DNA from: Streptomyces niveus
GTDB lineage: Bacteria; Actinomycetota; Actinomycetes; Streptomycetales; Streptomycetaceae
Direction: 5' to 3'
Assembly: GCF_002009175.1 (NCBI RefSeq)
Contig: NZ_CP018047.1
Location: 1,860,001-1,924,000, forward strand
DNA: 64,000 bases
Part shown: piece after piece, positions 54,086-61,931 of the stretch
Layout of the letters: every line of letters begins with the position of its first letter
Numbering within the stretch: position 1 is the first letter of the stretch
Translations under genes and position numbers: made by a program
Notes under the pieces: generated by a model
Told to the model about the DNA's origin: nothing
The model's database searches: none
Seen by the model: the letters and a program-made list of their open reading frames with translations, nothing else

Positions 54086-54928
54086 ATGAATCTCCGTAAA
54101 GCAAGTGCTGTTGCCGCCTCGGTGCTGGCCCTTTCCCTGACCGCGACCGCGTGTGGCTCCGGCGACAGCGACTCGTCGAGCGAGGGTGACGGCGGTGGCA
54201 AGAAGATCACCGTCGGTATCAAGTTCGACCAGCCCGGTATCGGTCTGAAGACGCCCGACGGTTCCTTCACGGGCTTCGACGTCGACGTCGCGACGTACGT
54301 CGCGAAGGAGCTCGGCTACGAGGCGAAGGACATCGAGTGGAAGGAGACCCCGAGCGCCGACCGTGAGACCGCGCTCGAGCGCGGTGACGTGAAGTTCATC
54401 GCGGCCTCCTACTCGATCAACGACGAGCGCAAGCAGAAGGTCGACTTCGCCGGTCCGTATCTGCTCGCCCACCAGGATCTGCTGATCCGCGCCGACGACA
54501 ACATCACCAAGGGCGCGGACCTCAACGGCAAGAAGCTCTGTTCCGTGACGGGCTCCACGTCCGCGCAGAACGTGAAGAACGACTTCGCGCCGAAGGCCCA
54601 GCTGAAGCAGAACGCCACGTACTCGGAGTGCATCGACGGACTCGCCAGCGGCGCCGTCGACGCGCTGACGACGGACGACTCGATCCTCGCCGGTTACGCG
54701 TCGCAGGACCAGAACAAGGGCAAGTTCAAGCTCGCCGGCCTCAGCCTGAGCAACGAGAACTACGGCATCGGCGTCAAGAAGGGCGACACCAAGCTCGTCG
54801 ACGACATCAACGCCGCCCTGGAGAAGATGGTTTCGGACGGCGCCTGGGAGAAGGCCGTGACGGACAACTTCGGTCCGGCCGACTACAAGAACGAGCCCGC
54901 CCCGAAGATCGGCAACATCGTCAGCTGA
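54086..54928 (+). CDS. gluB: Glutamate-binding lipoprotein GluB
   Basis: Solute-binding protein of 280 aa that delivers glutamate to the GluCD channel outside the membrane. The signal peptide ends LTATAC with lipid-anchor Cys23. The polar-amino-acid-binding fold has ITVGIKFDQPGIGLK, FTGFDVDVATYVAKELGY and GSTSAQNVKNDF. ATG 54086 (MNLRKAS) is chosen because AAGGA is 8 nt upstream; an in-frame ATG 9 nt earlier overlaps that site. A hairpin follows the gene, likely raising GluB output over the permeases. Confidence 0.95.
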   Translation: MNLRKASAVAASVLALSLTATACGSGDSDSSSEGDGGGKKITVGIKFDQPGIGLKTPDGSFTGFDVDVATYVAKELGYEAKDIEWKETPSADRETALERGDVKFIAASYSINDERKQKVDFAGPYLLAHQDLLIRADDNITKGADLNGKKLCSVTGSTSAQNVKNDFAPKAQLKQNATYSECIDGLASGAVDALTTDDSILAGYASQDQNKGKFKLAGLSLSNENYGIGVKKGDTKLVDDINAALEKMVSDGAWEKAVTDNFGPADYKNEPAPKIGNIVS

Positions 54929-54970
54929 ATCAGCGGGCCGTCGGTTCCGTTCGGCTCATTCGGCGCAGAT

Positions 54971-55003
54971 GTGGCGCGCCGCCCCGTGAGGGTGGCGCGC
55001 CAC
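54971..55003 (+). promoter_or_regulatory. Intercistronic hairpin between gluB and gluC
   Basis: GTGGCGCGCC (54971-54980) and GGCGCGCCAC (54994-55003) form a perfect 10-bp stem, with further pairing (CCC/GGG) inside the 13-nt loop. Such structures after binding-protein genes act as partial terminators or mRNA stabilisers. Confidence 0.7.
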
Positions 55004-55034
55004 GCCATCAACAAACGCGAGAGCGCGGGAGATC

Positions 55035-55703
55035 GTGTTCGACTTTCTTGAAGGTTACGACCTGCTAGGGGCGTTCTGGGTAACGGTGAAGCTCGCCGTT
55101 TTCTCCGGTATCGGCTCCCTCGTCCTGGGCACCATACTTGCCGCGATGCGGGTGAGCCCGGTTCCGCTGATGCGCGGTTTCGCCACGGTCTACGTGAACG
55201 TGGTGCGGAACATTCCCCTCACCGTCATCATCGTCTTCGCCTCCCTCGGTCTCGCCGACGTCTTCGGCATCACGCTCGGCGCGGCGGACGACTTCGACGC
55301 CCTGAGTTTCCGGCTCGCCATTCTCGGACTGACCGCCTATACGGCCGCGTTCGTCTGTGAGGCCATCCGGTCCGGCATCAACACGGTGCCTGTCGGGCAG
55401 GCGGAGGCGGCGCGGGCCATCGGGCTGAACTTCACCCAGGTCCTGTCCCTCATAGTCCTTCCCCAGGCGTTCCGCTCCGTCATCGGGCCGCTCACTAACG
55501 TGCTGATCGCCCTGACGAAGAACACGACGGTGGCCGCGGCCATCGGTGTGGCCGAAGCGGCCCTCCTGATGAAGGAGATGATCGAGAACGAGTCGCAACT
55601 CATCCTCATCTCGGCGATCTTCGCCTTCGGGTTCGTGGTCCTGACACTGCCGACCGGCCTCATCCTCGGCTGGGTCGGCAAGCGAGTGGCGGTGAAGCGA
55701 TGA
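55035..55703 (+). CDS. gluC: Glutamate ABC transporter permease GluC
   Basis: HisM-type inner-membrane subunit, 222 aa, five hydrophobic segments (WVTVKLAVFSGIGSLVLGTILAA at the N-terminus). The cytoplasmic EAA loop is EAARAIGLNFTQVLSLIVLPQAFRSVIGP. GTG 55035 follows GGGAG. Its stop overlaps the GluD start (ATGA), so the two permeases are translationally coupled. Confidence 0.95.
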   Translation: MFDFLEGYDLLGAFWVTVKLAVFSGIGSLVLGTILAAMRVSPVPLMRGFATVYVNVVRNIPLTVIIVFASLGLADVFGITLGAADDFDALSFRLAILGLTAYTAAFVCEAIRSGINTVPVGQAEAARAIGLNFTQVLSLIVLPQAFRSVIGPLTNVLIALTKNTTVAAAIGVAEAALLMKEMIENESQLILISAIFAFGFVVLTLPTGLILGWVGKRVAVKR

Positions 55704-56638
55704 CTTCCGTTCTGTACGACGCGCCGGGTCCCGGCGCCAAGCGGCGCAACATCGTCTACTCGGTGCTGTTCCTGATCGTCCTGGCCCTGGGCGTGTGGTG
55801 GATCTACTCCGCCATGTCCGACAAGGGGCAGCTGGAGTGGGCGAAGTGGAGCCCCTTCACCGAGTCCCAGGCGTGGACGACGTATCTGCTGCCGGGCCTC
55901 GTCAACACCCTCAAGGCCGCGGGGCTCGCGCTGGTCATCGCGCTGCCGCTCGGAGCCCTCTTCGGTATCGCGCGGCTCTCCGACCACCGGTGGGTCAGGG
56001 TCCCGGCCGGTGTGGTCGTCGAGTTCTTCCGCGCCATCCCCGTGCTGATCCTGATGGTGTTCGCGAACCAGCTCTACGCGGAGTACACCGACATCAGTAC
56101 GGACATGCGTCCGCTGTACGCGGTCGTCACGGGCCTCGTGCTGTACAACGCGTCCGTGCTGGCCGAGGTCGTCCGCGCGGGCATCCTGTCGCTGCCCAAG
56201 GGGCAGACGGAGGCCGCCAAGGCGATCGGTCTGCGCAAGGGCCAGACGATGCGCACGATCCTGCTGCCGCAGTCGGTGACCGCGATGCTGCCCGCGCTGG
56301 TGAGCCAGCTCGTCGTCATCGTGAAGGACACCGCGCTCGGCGGCGCGCTGCTCAGCTTCACCGAGCTGCTGAGCGCCCGGAAGACACTGGCCGCGAACTA
56401 CGGCAACGTCATCCCGAGCTTCATCGTCGTCGCGGTGATCTTCATCCTGCTCAATCTCCTCCTTACGACGTTCGCGTCCTGGCTGGAGAAGCGGCTGCGC
56501 CGCGCGAAGCGGAGCACCGGGGCCGTCCTGACGGGCGCGACCATGGACGATCTGGGTGCCACGGGTACACCGGCGGGGCTGGGTCCGATGAGCAAGACGG
56601 ACCGCGCCAACGGCGACGCGGGTGGCGGGGGCGGCTAG
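55700..56638 (+). CDS. gluD: Glutamate ABC transporter permease GluD
   Basis: Second permease subunit, 312 aa. After one N-terminal helix (VYSVLFLIVLALGVWWIYSAM) come the HisM-type helices and EAA loop EAAKAIGLRKGQTMRTILLPQSVTAMLPA. A ~50-residue polar Gly-rich tail follows the last helix. It overlaps gluC by ATGA. A strong hairpin ends the operon at 56673-56709. Confidence 0.95.
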   Translation: MTSVLYDAPGPGAKRRNIVYSVLFLIVLALGVWWIYSAMSDKGQLEWAKWSPFTESQAWTTYLLPGLVNTLKAAGLALVIALPLGALFGIARLSDHRWVRVPAGVVVEFFRAIPVLILMVFANQLYAEYTDISTDMRPLYAVVTGLVLYNASVLAEVVRAGILSLPKGQTEAAKAIGLRKGQTMRTILLPQSVTAMLPALVSQLVVIVKDTALGGALLSFTELLSARKTLAANYGNVIPSFIVVAVIFILLNLLLTTFASWLEKRLRRAKRSTGAVLTGATMDDLGATGTPAGLGPMSKTDRANGDAGGGGG

Positions 56639-56672
56639 CCGCGACGGTCCCGGAGACGGGACCTACCGACCC

Positions 56673-56709
56673 GACGGGGGCAGCGGCGCGCGGCGTCGCT
56701 GCCCCCGTC
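56673..56709 (+). terminator. gluABCD terminator
   Basis: GACGGGGGCAGCG (56673-56685) and CGCTGCCCCCGTC (56697-56709) form a perfect 13-bp stem with an 11-nt loop, 35 nt past the gluD stop. Confidence 0.85.
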
Positions 56710-56812
56710 ACTTGACGGGGACACCCGCAGTAGGTTGCATACGTTCTGTGATCGCTCCGCGGGTTCCAACCGCCAATCGCCGCATGACCGTACGGGCCGG
56801 AGGGGTCGCGCC

Positions 56813-58495
56813 GTGGACCCGGTGATTGTCGTCGGCGCGGGCCCCGTGGGGCTCGCGCTCTCCCTCTGTCTCGCCACCCAGGGCGTTCCCGTCGTCGTGC
56901 TGGACGAGGGGGCGGGCAAGGACGAACCGCGACCGGCCCGCACGGCGGTTCTGCGGCCCGACACCGCCGCTCTGATGGCACGGCTGGGTTGCTCGACGCT
57001 CCGTGACGAAGGGGCCCGGTGGGTCGGTTGGCGACAGTTGCGGCGTAAGCAGCAGATGCGGCAGCTGCGGCTCGGTGATGCCGCCGAGTCGGGTGGCGCG
57101 GCCGGTACCGCCGGTGCGGAAGGTGCCGACGCGGAACGGGGCGGCCCTGTCTTCCCCTCGCCCTTACACCTCCCGCAGCACGCCCTCACGCGCGGTCTGA
57201 GGGACGCCGTGGCCCGCCACGACCTCGTACGGCTGGTGACGGACAGCAGGCTCGACTCGCTGGAGCAGGACGCCCGTGGTGTCACGGTGCACACACGCGG
57301 GCCCGGGGCAACGTGGTGGCGCGGAAGCCATGTGGTGGGCTGCGACGGTGCCAGGTCCACCGTCCGCAAGCTCCTGGCCGTCCGTTTCCCGGGCCGTACG
57401 GCGGTGGAGCGGCACGCGGTCGCCGCGCTCCGCGTCGAACTGCCCTGGCCCGGTGAGGCCGTGCTGCACCGTCAGCCGCCGTGGCGGGGCGGGGGCCAGG
57501 AGGTGTCCGCCAGGCCGCTCACGGACGGCGTGTGGCGGCTGGACTGGCTGCTGCCCGCCCGGGGCGAGCTGGTCACGCCGGAGGCGCTGGTGGCGCGGGT
57601 ACGGGACACCCTGACCGGCTGGTGCGGCGACACTCCCCCGTACGACCTGCTCGACACCGGCGTGTACACGTTGCACCACCGGCTCGCGCGGCGCTGGCGC
57701 GTCGGCCGGGCCTTCCTCGCCGGGGACGCCGCGCATCTGCTGGGGGCTCTGGGCACCCAGGGCCTCGACGAGGGGCTGCGGGACGCCGACAATCTGGGCT
57801 GGAAACTGGCGCACGCCTGGCACCACGGGGCGTCGGAGACGCTGCTCGACAGCTATCAGGCGGAACGCCGTACCGCCGTCGCCGCGCGGCTTCGCGCGGC
57901 CGACCAGTCGCTGACGATACTTCGCGGCGGCGGGGGGCTGCGTACGTACCTTCCCGGCACCGCGCGCGGCCATGACACCCTCCTCGCCGACGGGCATCTG
58001 GGGCAGGGGCCGATGGGCGCGCCCCCCGCGTACCCGCACTCCCCTCTCGCGCCTCCGTACGCCGAGGCGCACGCGACGGTCGACACCCGGACGGGGGCGC
58101 CCGTCGACGATGTACTGGTGACGGCGCCGGACGGCTTGACCGTGCGGCTGCGGGACCGGCTCGGCAGGGGCAAGGCGCTGGTGGTGCTCGTCGCGCCGGG
58201 GACGGGCGTGTGGGACCGGCGGCACTGGCTGACCGCGGGCGTGATGCCGCGGCTGGCCGAGGCCGTGGCGGCGCTGCCGTCGCCGGCCGAGCTGCTGGTC
58301 ACGGAGAGCTACCCGGGGGCGTCGGCGCACTCGGTGCTGCTCGTGCGGCCCGACGGGCACCTGGTCGCCGCCTTCGGCGGCGTACGGCCCGACGAGCTGT
58401 ACGCGGCGGCCGACGCCGCACGTGGGGGCGCGCCCGAGGCCTCTCCGACGCCGGATCGCCCCGGTGGCCGGGACCGGACAGCGAACATCAATTGA
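56813..58495 (+). CDS. FAD-dependent aromatic-type monooxygenase with a TTA codon
   Basis: PHBH-fold hydroxylase, 560 aa. FAD dinucleotide motif IVVGAGPVGLALSLCLATQGV (~4-24), second FAD motif GDAAHLLGALGTQGLDEGLRDADNLGWKL (~305). A C-terminal thioredoxin-like domain (from ~450) is usual in aromatic and polyketide hydroxylases. GTG 56813 follows GGAGGGG. Codon 118 is TTA (57164-57166; PSPLHLP), so translation should depend on the bldA tRNA and be tied to development. Residues ~95-115 are an Ala/Gly-rich insert just before it. Substrate unknown; no polyketide genes are adjacent. Confidence 0.88.
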   Translation: MDPVIVVGAGPVGLALSLCLATQGVPVVVLDEGAGKDEPRPARTAVLRPDTAALMARLGCSTLRDEGARWVGWRQLRRKQQMRQLRLGDAAESGGAAGTAGAEGADAERGGPVFPSPLHLPQHALTRGLRDAVARHDLVRLVTDSRLDSLEQDARGVTVHTRGPGATWWRGSHVVGCDGARSTVRKLLAVRFPGRTAVERHAVAALRVELPWPGEAVLHRQPPWRGGGQEVSARPLTDGVWRLDWLLPARGELVTPEALVARVRDTLTGWCGDTPPYDLLDTGVYTLHHRLARRWRVGRAFLAGDAAHLLGALGTQGLDEGLRDADNLGWKLAHAWHHGASETLLDSYQAERRTAVAARLRAADQSLTILRGGGGLRTYLPGTARGHDTLLADGHLGQGPMGAPPAYPHSPLAPPYAEAHATVDTRTGAPVDDVLVTAPDGLTVRLRDRLGRGKALVVLVAPGTGVWDRRHWLTAGVMPRLAEAVAALPSPAELLVTESYPGASAHSVLLVRPDGHLVAAFGGVRPDELYAAADAARGGAPEASPTPDRPGGRDRTANIN

Positions 58496-58528
58496 CCGTC
58501 GTCGGGATCACATGGTGTACTCCGGAAC

Positions 58529-58615
58529 GTGACTGACACCGATGTGCGCCTGTGGCGGAGGGTCCATATGGACCTGGTCCGCTATGCGGGCTGTGTGTGT
58601 CGTCCGTCCTGCTGA
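58529..58615 (+). CDS. Cysteine-rich leader peptide ORF upstream of cysteine dioxygenase
   Basis: A short frame ends in Cys-TGA at 58615. The shortest form, from ATG 58568, reads MDLVRYAGCVCRPSC: three Cys in the last seven residues, the final one just before the stop. In-frame GTG codons at 58544 and 58529 allow 23 or 28 residues. This fits the Val/Met-Asp-Leu-x-Arg-x-Ala...Cys leader-peptide family of actinobacteria. It lies 77 nt before the cysteine dioxygenase start. A TACT -10-like word (58518-58521) 8 nt before GTG 58529 would suit a leaderless transcript. Cys-codon leaders ahead of sulfur genes are known cysteine-responsive attenuators in mycobacteria; the role here is inference. Confidence 0.75.
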   Translation: MTDTDVRLWRRVHMDLVRYAGCVCRPSC

Positions 58616-58691
58616 ATTCGCCCCCCTTCTCATAGCGCTCGTCGTGTCGGCACATGACGGCGCGTCCCCGCGAACTTCCAGGACGGTCTTC

Positions 58692-59312
58692 ATGTCTGCT
58701 TCTCTCGACGCCCCCGCGCCTTCCGTTTCGACGTCAACTGCCGTCGCTTCCATGGCTGTTGGTCCTCAGACGGTCGCACCCGGCGCATCGGGCGGCGGCG
58801 CGGCGCCGACGGTCCCGAGCGTGCCGACGCAGACCGAGTTGCTCGAATTCGTCCGGCGTACGGCGGCCGACTCCGAGCTCGTCTCCACGCTTCCCCTCGA
58901 TCCCGAGGGCCGTACGTGGATCCGTCTCGACGGTCCCGCCGGCAGCGAGGCGTGGATCATCAGCTGGCCGCCGGGCACCGGGACCGGCTGGCACGACCAC
59001 GGCGGCTCGTACGGCGCCTTCGCCACGGCGGACGGCGCGCTCCAGGAGGACTCACTGGCCGCCCGGCTGCCCACCGAGGGCTGGAAGACGCTGGAACTGG
59101 CCGAAGGGGTCGACCGGGAGCGGAAGTTGGCGAAGGGCGACGCCAGGGCCTTCGGCAGCCACCACGTGCACGAGGTGCGCAACGAGTCGGACTCGGAGCA
59201 CGCCGTGTCGGTGCACGCCTACTATCCGCCGCTGCCGCTGATGCGCCGCTACAGCCGCACCGGCGCGGTGCTCCGCCTCGAGCAGGTCGAGCGTCCGCAG
59301 GAGTGGCAGTGA
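58692..59312 (+). CDS. Cysteine dioxygenase
   Basis: Cupin iron enzyme that oxidises L-cysteine to cysteine sulfinate; 206 aa. Metal site WHDHGGSYGAF gives His101 and His103; GSHHVHEVRN supplies the third His (157/158/160). The first ~45 residues are Ser/Ala/Pro-rich leader. ATG 58692 follows AGGA. The downstream rhodanese GTG overlaps this stop (GTGA), so the two products are made together. A cysteine-rich leader ORF precedes the pair. Confidence 0.92.
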   Translation: MSASLDAPAPSVSTSTAVASMAVGPQTVAPGASGGGAAPTVPSVPTQTELLEFVRRTAADSELVSTLPLDPEGRTWIRLDGPAGSEAWIISWPPGTGTGWHDHGGSYGAFATADGALQEDSLAARLPTEGWKTLELAEGVDRERKLAKGDARAFGSHHVHEVRNESDSEHAVSVHAYYPPLPLMRRYSRTGAVLRLEQVERPQEWQ

Positions 59313-59734
59313 GCGGCGAGCCGATCTACCGGCTGGAGCCTGCGACATCCGCGGCACCTGTAGGGATCGACGAACTGCTCGACCGGGTCCGTGAGGGACT
59401 CGACCGGATCGAACCGCGGGAGGCCTTCGCCGCTGCGGCGGACGGGGCTCTGCTGGTCGACATCCGGTACGCGGAACTGCGCGACCGCGACGGACTGATA
59501 CCCGGTGCGCTGGTCGTCGAGCGCAACGAGCTGGAGTGGCGTCTGGACCCGCTGGGCAGCCATCGGGCGGCGGAGGCCACGAGCCACGATCTGCGCGTCG
59601 TGGTGATCTGCAACGAGGGCTACGCGTCGAGTCTCGCGGCGGTCTCACTGCGGCAGTTGGGACTGCACCGCGCGACGGACCTCGTCGGCGGCTTCCAGGC
59701 GTGGAAGGCCGAAGGACTGCCGGTCTCGCACTGA
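59309..59734 (+). CDS. Rhodanese-like sulfurtransferase
   Basis: Single rhodanese domain, 141 aa. Active-site Cys101 in VVICNEGYASSLAAVSLRQLG and substrate region LLVDIRYAELRDRDGLIPGALVVE. Transfers sulfane sulfur, probably acting on products of cysteine oxidation. Starts inside the cysteine dioxygenase stop (GTGA overlap), so it is translationally coupled. GTG 59309. The pair, plus the Cys-rich leader, forms a cysteine-catabolism operon. Confidence 0.9.
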   Translation: MSGEPIYRLEPATSAAPVGIDELLDRVREGLDRIEPREAFAAAADGALLVDIRYAELRDRDGLIPGALVVERNELEWRLDPLGSHRAAEATSHDLRVVVICNEGYASSLAAVSLRQLGLHRATDLVGGFQAWKAEGLPVSH

Positions 59735-59860
59735 GCCGGTCGGTGATCTCGACCCGATGCCCGGCCACCCCCCGCGAGGGCCGGGTTCCGTTCGTCGTTC
59801 TTCCTTCTTCGGCCGCCTGATGGTGCCGCCGACTCACTGGACCTCGGTGGATGCCCTCGT

Positions 59861-60442
59861 TCAGTAGACGCCCTCGTCCAGTCCCTCCGTGTCCTCGCCC
59901 TCCGCCTCCAGTGCCTGCTTGACCACCCGCAGAGCCACACCCTGCGGGTATCCCTTGCGGGCCAGCATGCCCGCGAGCCTGCGCACCCGTCTGTCGCGCT
60001 CCATGCCGCGGGTGGAGCGGAGCTTGCGGGCGACCAGCTCCCGAGCGGTCGCCTCTTCCTGTTCGGAGTCGAGCTGCCCCACCGCCTCGTCGATCAGGTC
60101 GGAGTCCACACCCTTGGTGCGCAGTTCACGCACCAGGGCGCGCCGGGCCAGGCCCCGCCCGTGGTGCCGGGACTCCACCCAGGCGTCGGCGAACGCCGCG
60201 TCGTTGATCAGTCCCACGTCTTCGAAGCGGGAGAGGACTTCCGCCGCGACATCTTCGGGGATGTCGCGCTTCTCCAACGCGTCCGCCAGTTGTTTCCGGG
60301 TGCGCGGGGTCCCGGTGAGCAGGCGCAGACAGATCGCCCGCGCCCGCTCCGCCGGGTCCTGGGGCGGCAGCTCCTTCTCGGCCCTCGACGAGTCGGGGCT
60401 GCCGCCCTGCCGCTCAGTTCGCCGCCTCTTCGCGTAAGGCAC
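59861..60442 (-). CDS. recX: RecA regulator RecX
   Basis: Modulates RecA filaments; 193 aa. Three tandem three-helix RecX repeats: ICLRLLTGTPRTRKQLADALEKR, INDAAFADAWVESRHHGRGLARRALVRELRTKG, and RRVRRLAGMLARKGYPQGVALRVVKQAL. The first ~30 residues are polar and non-conserved. GTG 60442 is 9 nt after the recA stop, so the two are an operon under the recA SOS promoter. Confidence 0.95.
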   Translation of the reverse strand: MPYAKRRRTERQGGSPDSSRAEKELPPQDPAERARAICLRLLTGTPRTRKQLADALEKRDIPEDVAAEVLSRFEDVGLINDAAFADAWVESRHHGRGLARRALVRELRTKGVDSDLIDEAVGQLDSEQEEATARELVARKLRSTRGMERDRRVRRLAGMLARKGYPQGVALRVVKQALEAEGEDTEGLDEGVY

Positions 60443-60451
60443 GGCGCCGAA

Positions 60452-61582
60452 CTAGCTCTTTGCCGCCGCCGCCTTGGCCGACTTGGCCTTGGTGGCAGGA
60501 GCCGGCACTGTCTTCACGGCGTCGGCCGGGGCGCCTGCGGCGGCACCCGCCGCGTCCGCTCCGGTCTCGGCCGTGGGCGTCTCCGGCTTGGTGCCGACCC
60601 CCAGCTTCGTCAGGATCTTCTTCTCGATCTCGTCGGCGAGATCGGGGTTGTCCTTGAGGAAGTTGCGGGCGTTCTCCTTGCCCTGGCCGAGCTGGTCGCC
60701 CTCGTACGTGTACCAGGCGCCGGCCTTGCGGACGAAGCCCTCCTCCACACCCATGTCGATCAGACCGCCCTCGCGGCTGATCCCCTGGCCGTAGAGGATG
60801 TCGAACTCGGCCTGCTTGAAGGGCGGCGCGACCTTGTTCTTGACGACCTTCACGCGAGTGCGGTTGCCGACGGCGTCGGTGCCGTCCTTCAGCGTCTCGA
60901 TACGACGGATGTCGAGCCGCACCGAGGCGTAGAACTTGAGCGCCCGGCCACCGGTCGTGGTCTCCGGCGAGCCGAACATCACGCCGATCTTCTCGCGGAG
61001 CTGGTTGATGAAGATGGCCGTGGTCTTGGACTGGTTGAGCGCACTGGTGATCTTCCGGAGCGCCTGGCTCATCAGTCGCGCCTGAAGACCCACGTGCGAG
61101 TCGCCCATCTCGCCCTCGATCTCCGCTCGCGGCACCAGGGCCGCGACGGAGTCGATGACGATGAGGTCGAGCGCCCCGGAGCGGACCAGCATGTCCACGA
61201 TCTCCAGGGCCTGCTCGCCGTTGTCGGGCTGGGACAGCAGCAGGCTGTCGATGTCGACGCCGAGCTTCTTCGCGTACTCCGGGTCGAGCGCGTGCTCGGC
61301 GTCCACGAAGGCCACCGTGCCGCCCGCCTTCTGGGCGTTCGCCACCGCGTGCAGCGTCAGTGTCGTCTTGCCGGAGGACTCCGGTCCGTACACCTCCACC
61401 ACACGGCCGCGCGGGATGCCGCCGACTCCGAGCGCGACGTCGAGCGCGGTCGACCCGGTGGGGATGACCTCGATGGGCTCGTTCGGCCGCTCGCCGAGGC
61501 GCATCACCGCGCCCTTGCCGAATTGCCGTTCAATTTGGGCGAGAGCGGCGTCCAGCGCCTTCTCGCGGTCGGATCCTGCCAT
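60452..61582 (-). CDS. recA: Recombinase RecA
   Basis: DNA strand-exchange protein and SOS co-protease, 376 aa. Walker [10 protein letters not shown] (~66), Walker [14 protein letters not shown]2 loop region [37 protein letters not shown]. The C-terminal ~45 residues are Ala/Pro/Lys-rich, longer than in E. coli and typical of Streptomyces. ATG 61582 follows GGTGGA. Downstream recX is 9 nt away. A LexA-box-like site lies ~142 nt upstream. Confidence 0.98.
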   Translation of the reverse strand: MAGSDREKALDAALAQIERQFGKGAVMRLGERPNEPIEVIPTGSTALDVALGVGGIPRGRVVEVYGPESSGKTTLTLHAVANAQKAGGTVAFVDAEHALDPEYAKKLGVDIDSLLLSQPDNGEQALEIVDMLVRSGALDLIVIDSVAALVPRAEIEGEMGDSHVGLQARLMSQALRKITSALNQSKTTAIFINQLREKIGVMFGSPETTTGGRALKFYASVRLDIRRIETLKDGTDAVGNRTRVKVVKNKVAPPFKQAEFDILYGQGISREGGLIDMGVEEGFVRKAGAWYTYEGDQLGQGKENARNFLKDNPDLADEIEKKILTKLGVGTKPETPTAETGADAAGAAAGAPADAVKTVPAPATKAKSAKAAAAKS

Positions 61583-61931
61583 GGGTTCCACCCGATTTGC
61601 TTGTGTTGATCGCTTCACATCGAAGACGCTATCCCCTGCCACTGACAATGGGCCTCGACGTCCTCCCGGCCTGTGGAAAACTCCGGGCTCCGGCACCTCG
61701 AACAACTGGCCCGCCACCCATGAGAATGCTTGTTCGATTTTGGTGTCAAGCGATCCCGCGAGTGTGTCGCCGAGCGGACGGGGCGCGGGAGTACGGTCAC
61801 GGGCCGCGCCGCAGGGCTGTGGTCCGCCCTTGGGCCGGGTCGCCCGAAGCGCGGGAGACCACGCACTTCCGACACGGGGTCGAGCCGGAGAGCCGGTCGC
61901 CCACGGATGAACCCATCACGGCGGGCGGCGA
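61583..61931. other. recA upstream region
   Basis: About 350 bp between recA and the end of the FtsX-type gene. It holds the SOS-like box listed separately; otherwise no gene, long hairpin or repeat was seen. Confidence 0.5.
61724..61737. promoter_or_regulatory. SOS (LexA) box upstream of recA
   Basis: On the recA strand this reads TCGAAC-AAGC-ATTC, two bases from the CGAAC-N4-GTTCG palindrome in the second arm. It lies 142-155 nt upstream of the recA ATG, consistent with LexA control of recA-recX. Confidence 0.75.

Noticed and set aside
58542..58691. Longer N-terminal form of cysteine dioxygenase starting at 58542
   Set aside because: Its extra 50 residues have no family match, no ribosome site, and overlap the leader-peptide frame; ATG 58692 has AGGA upstream.
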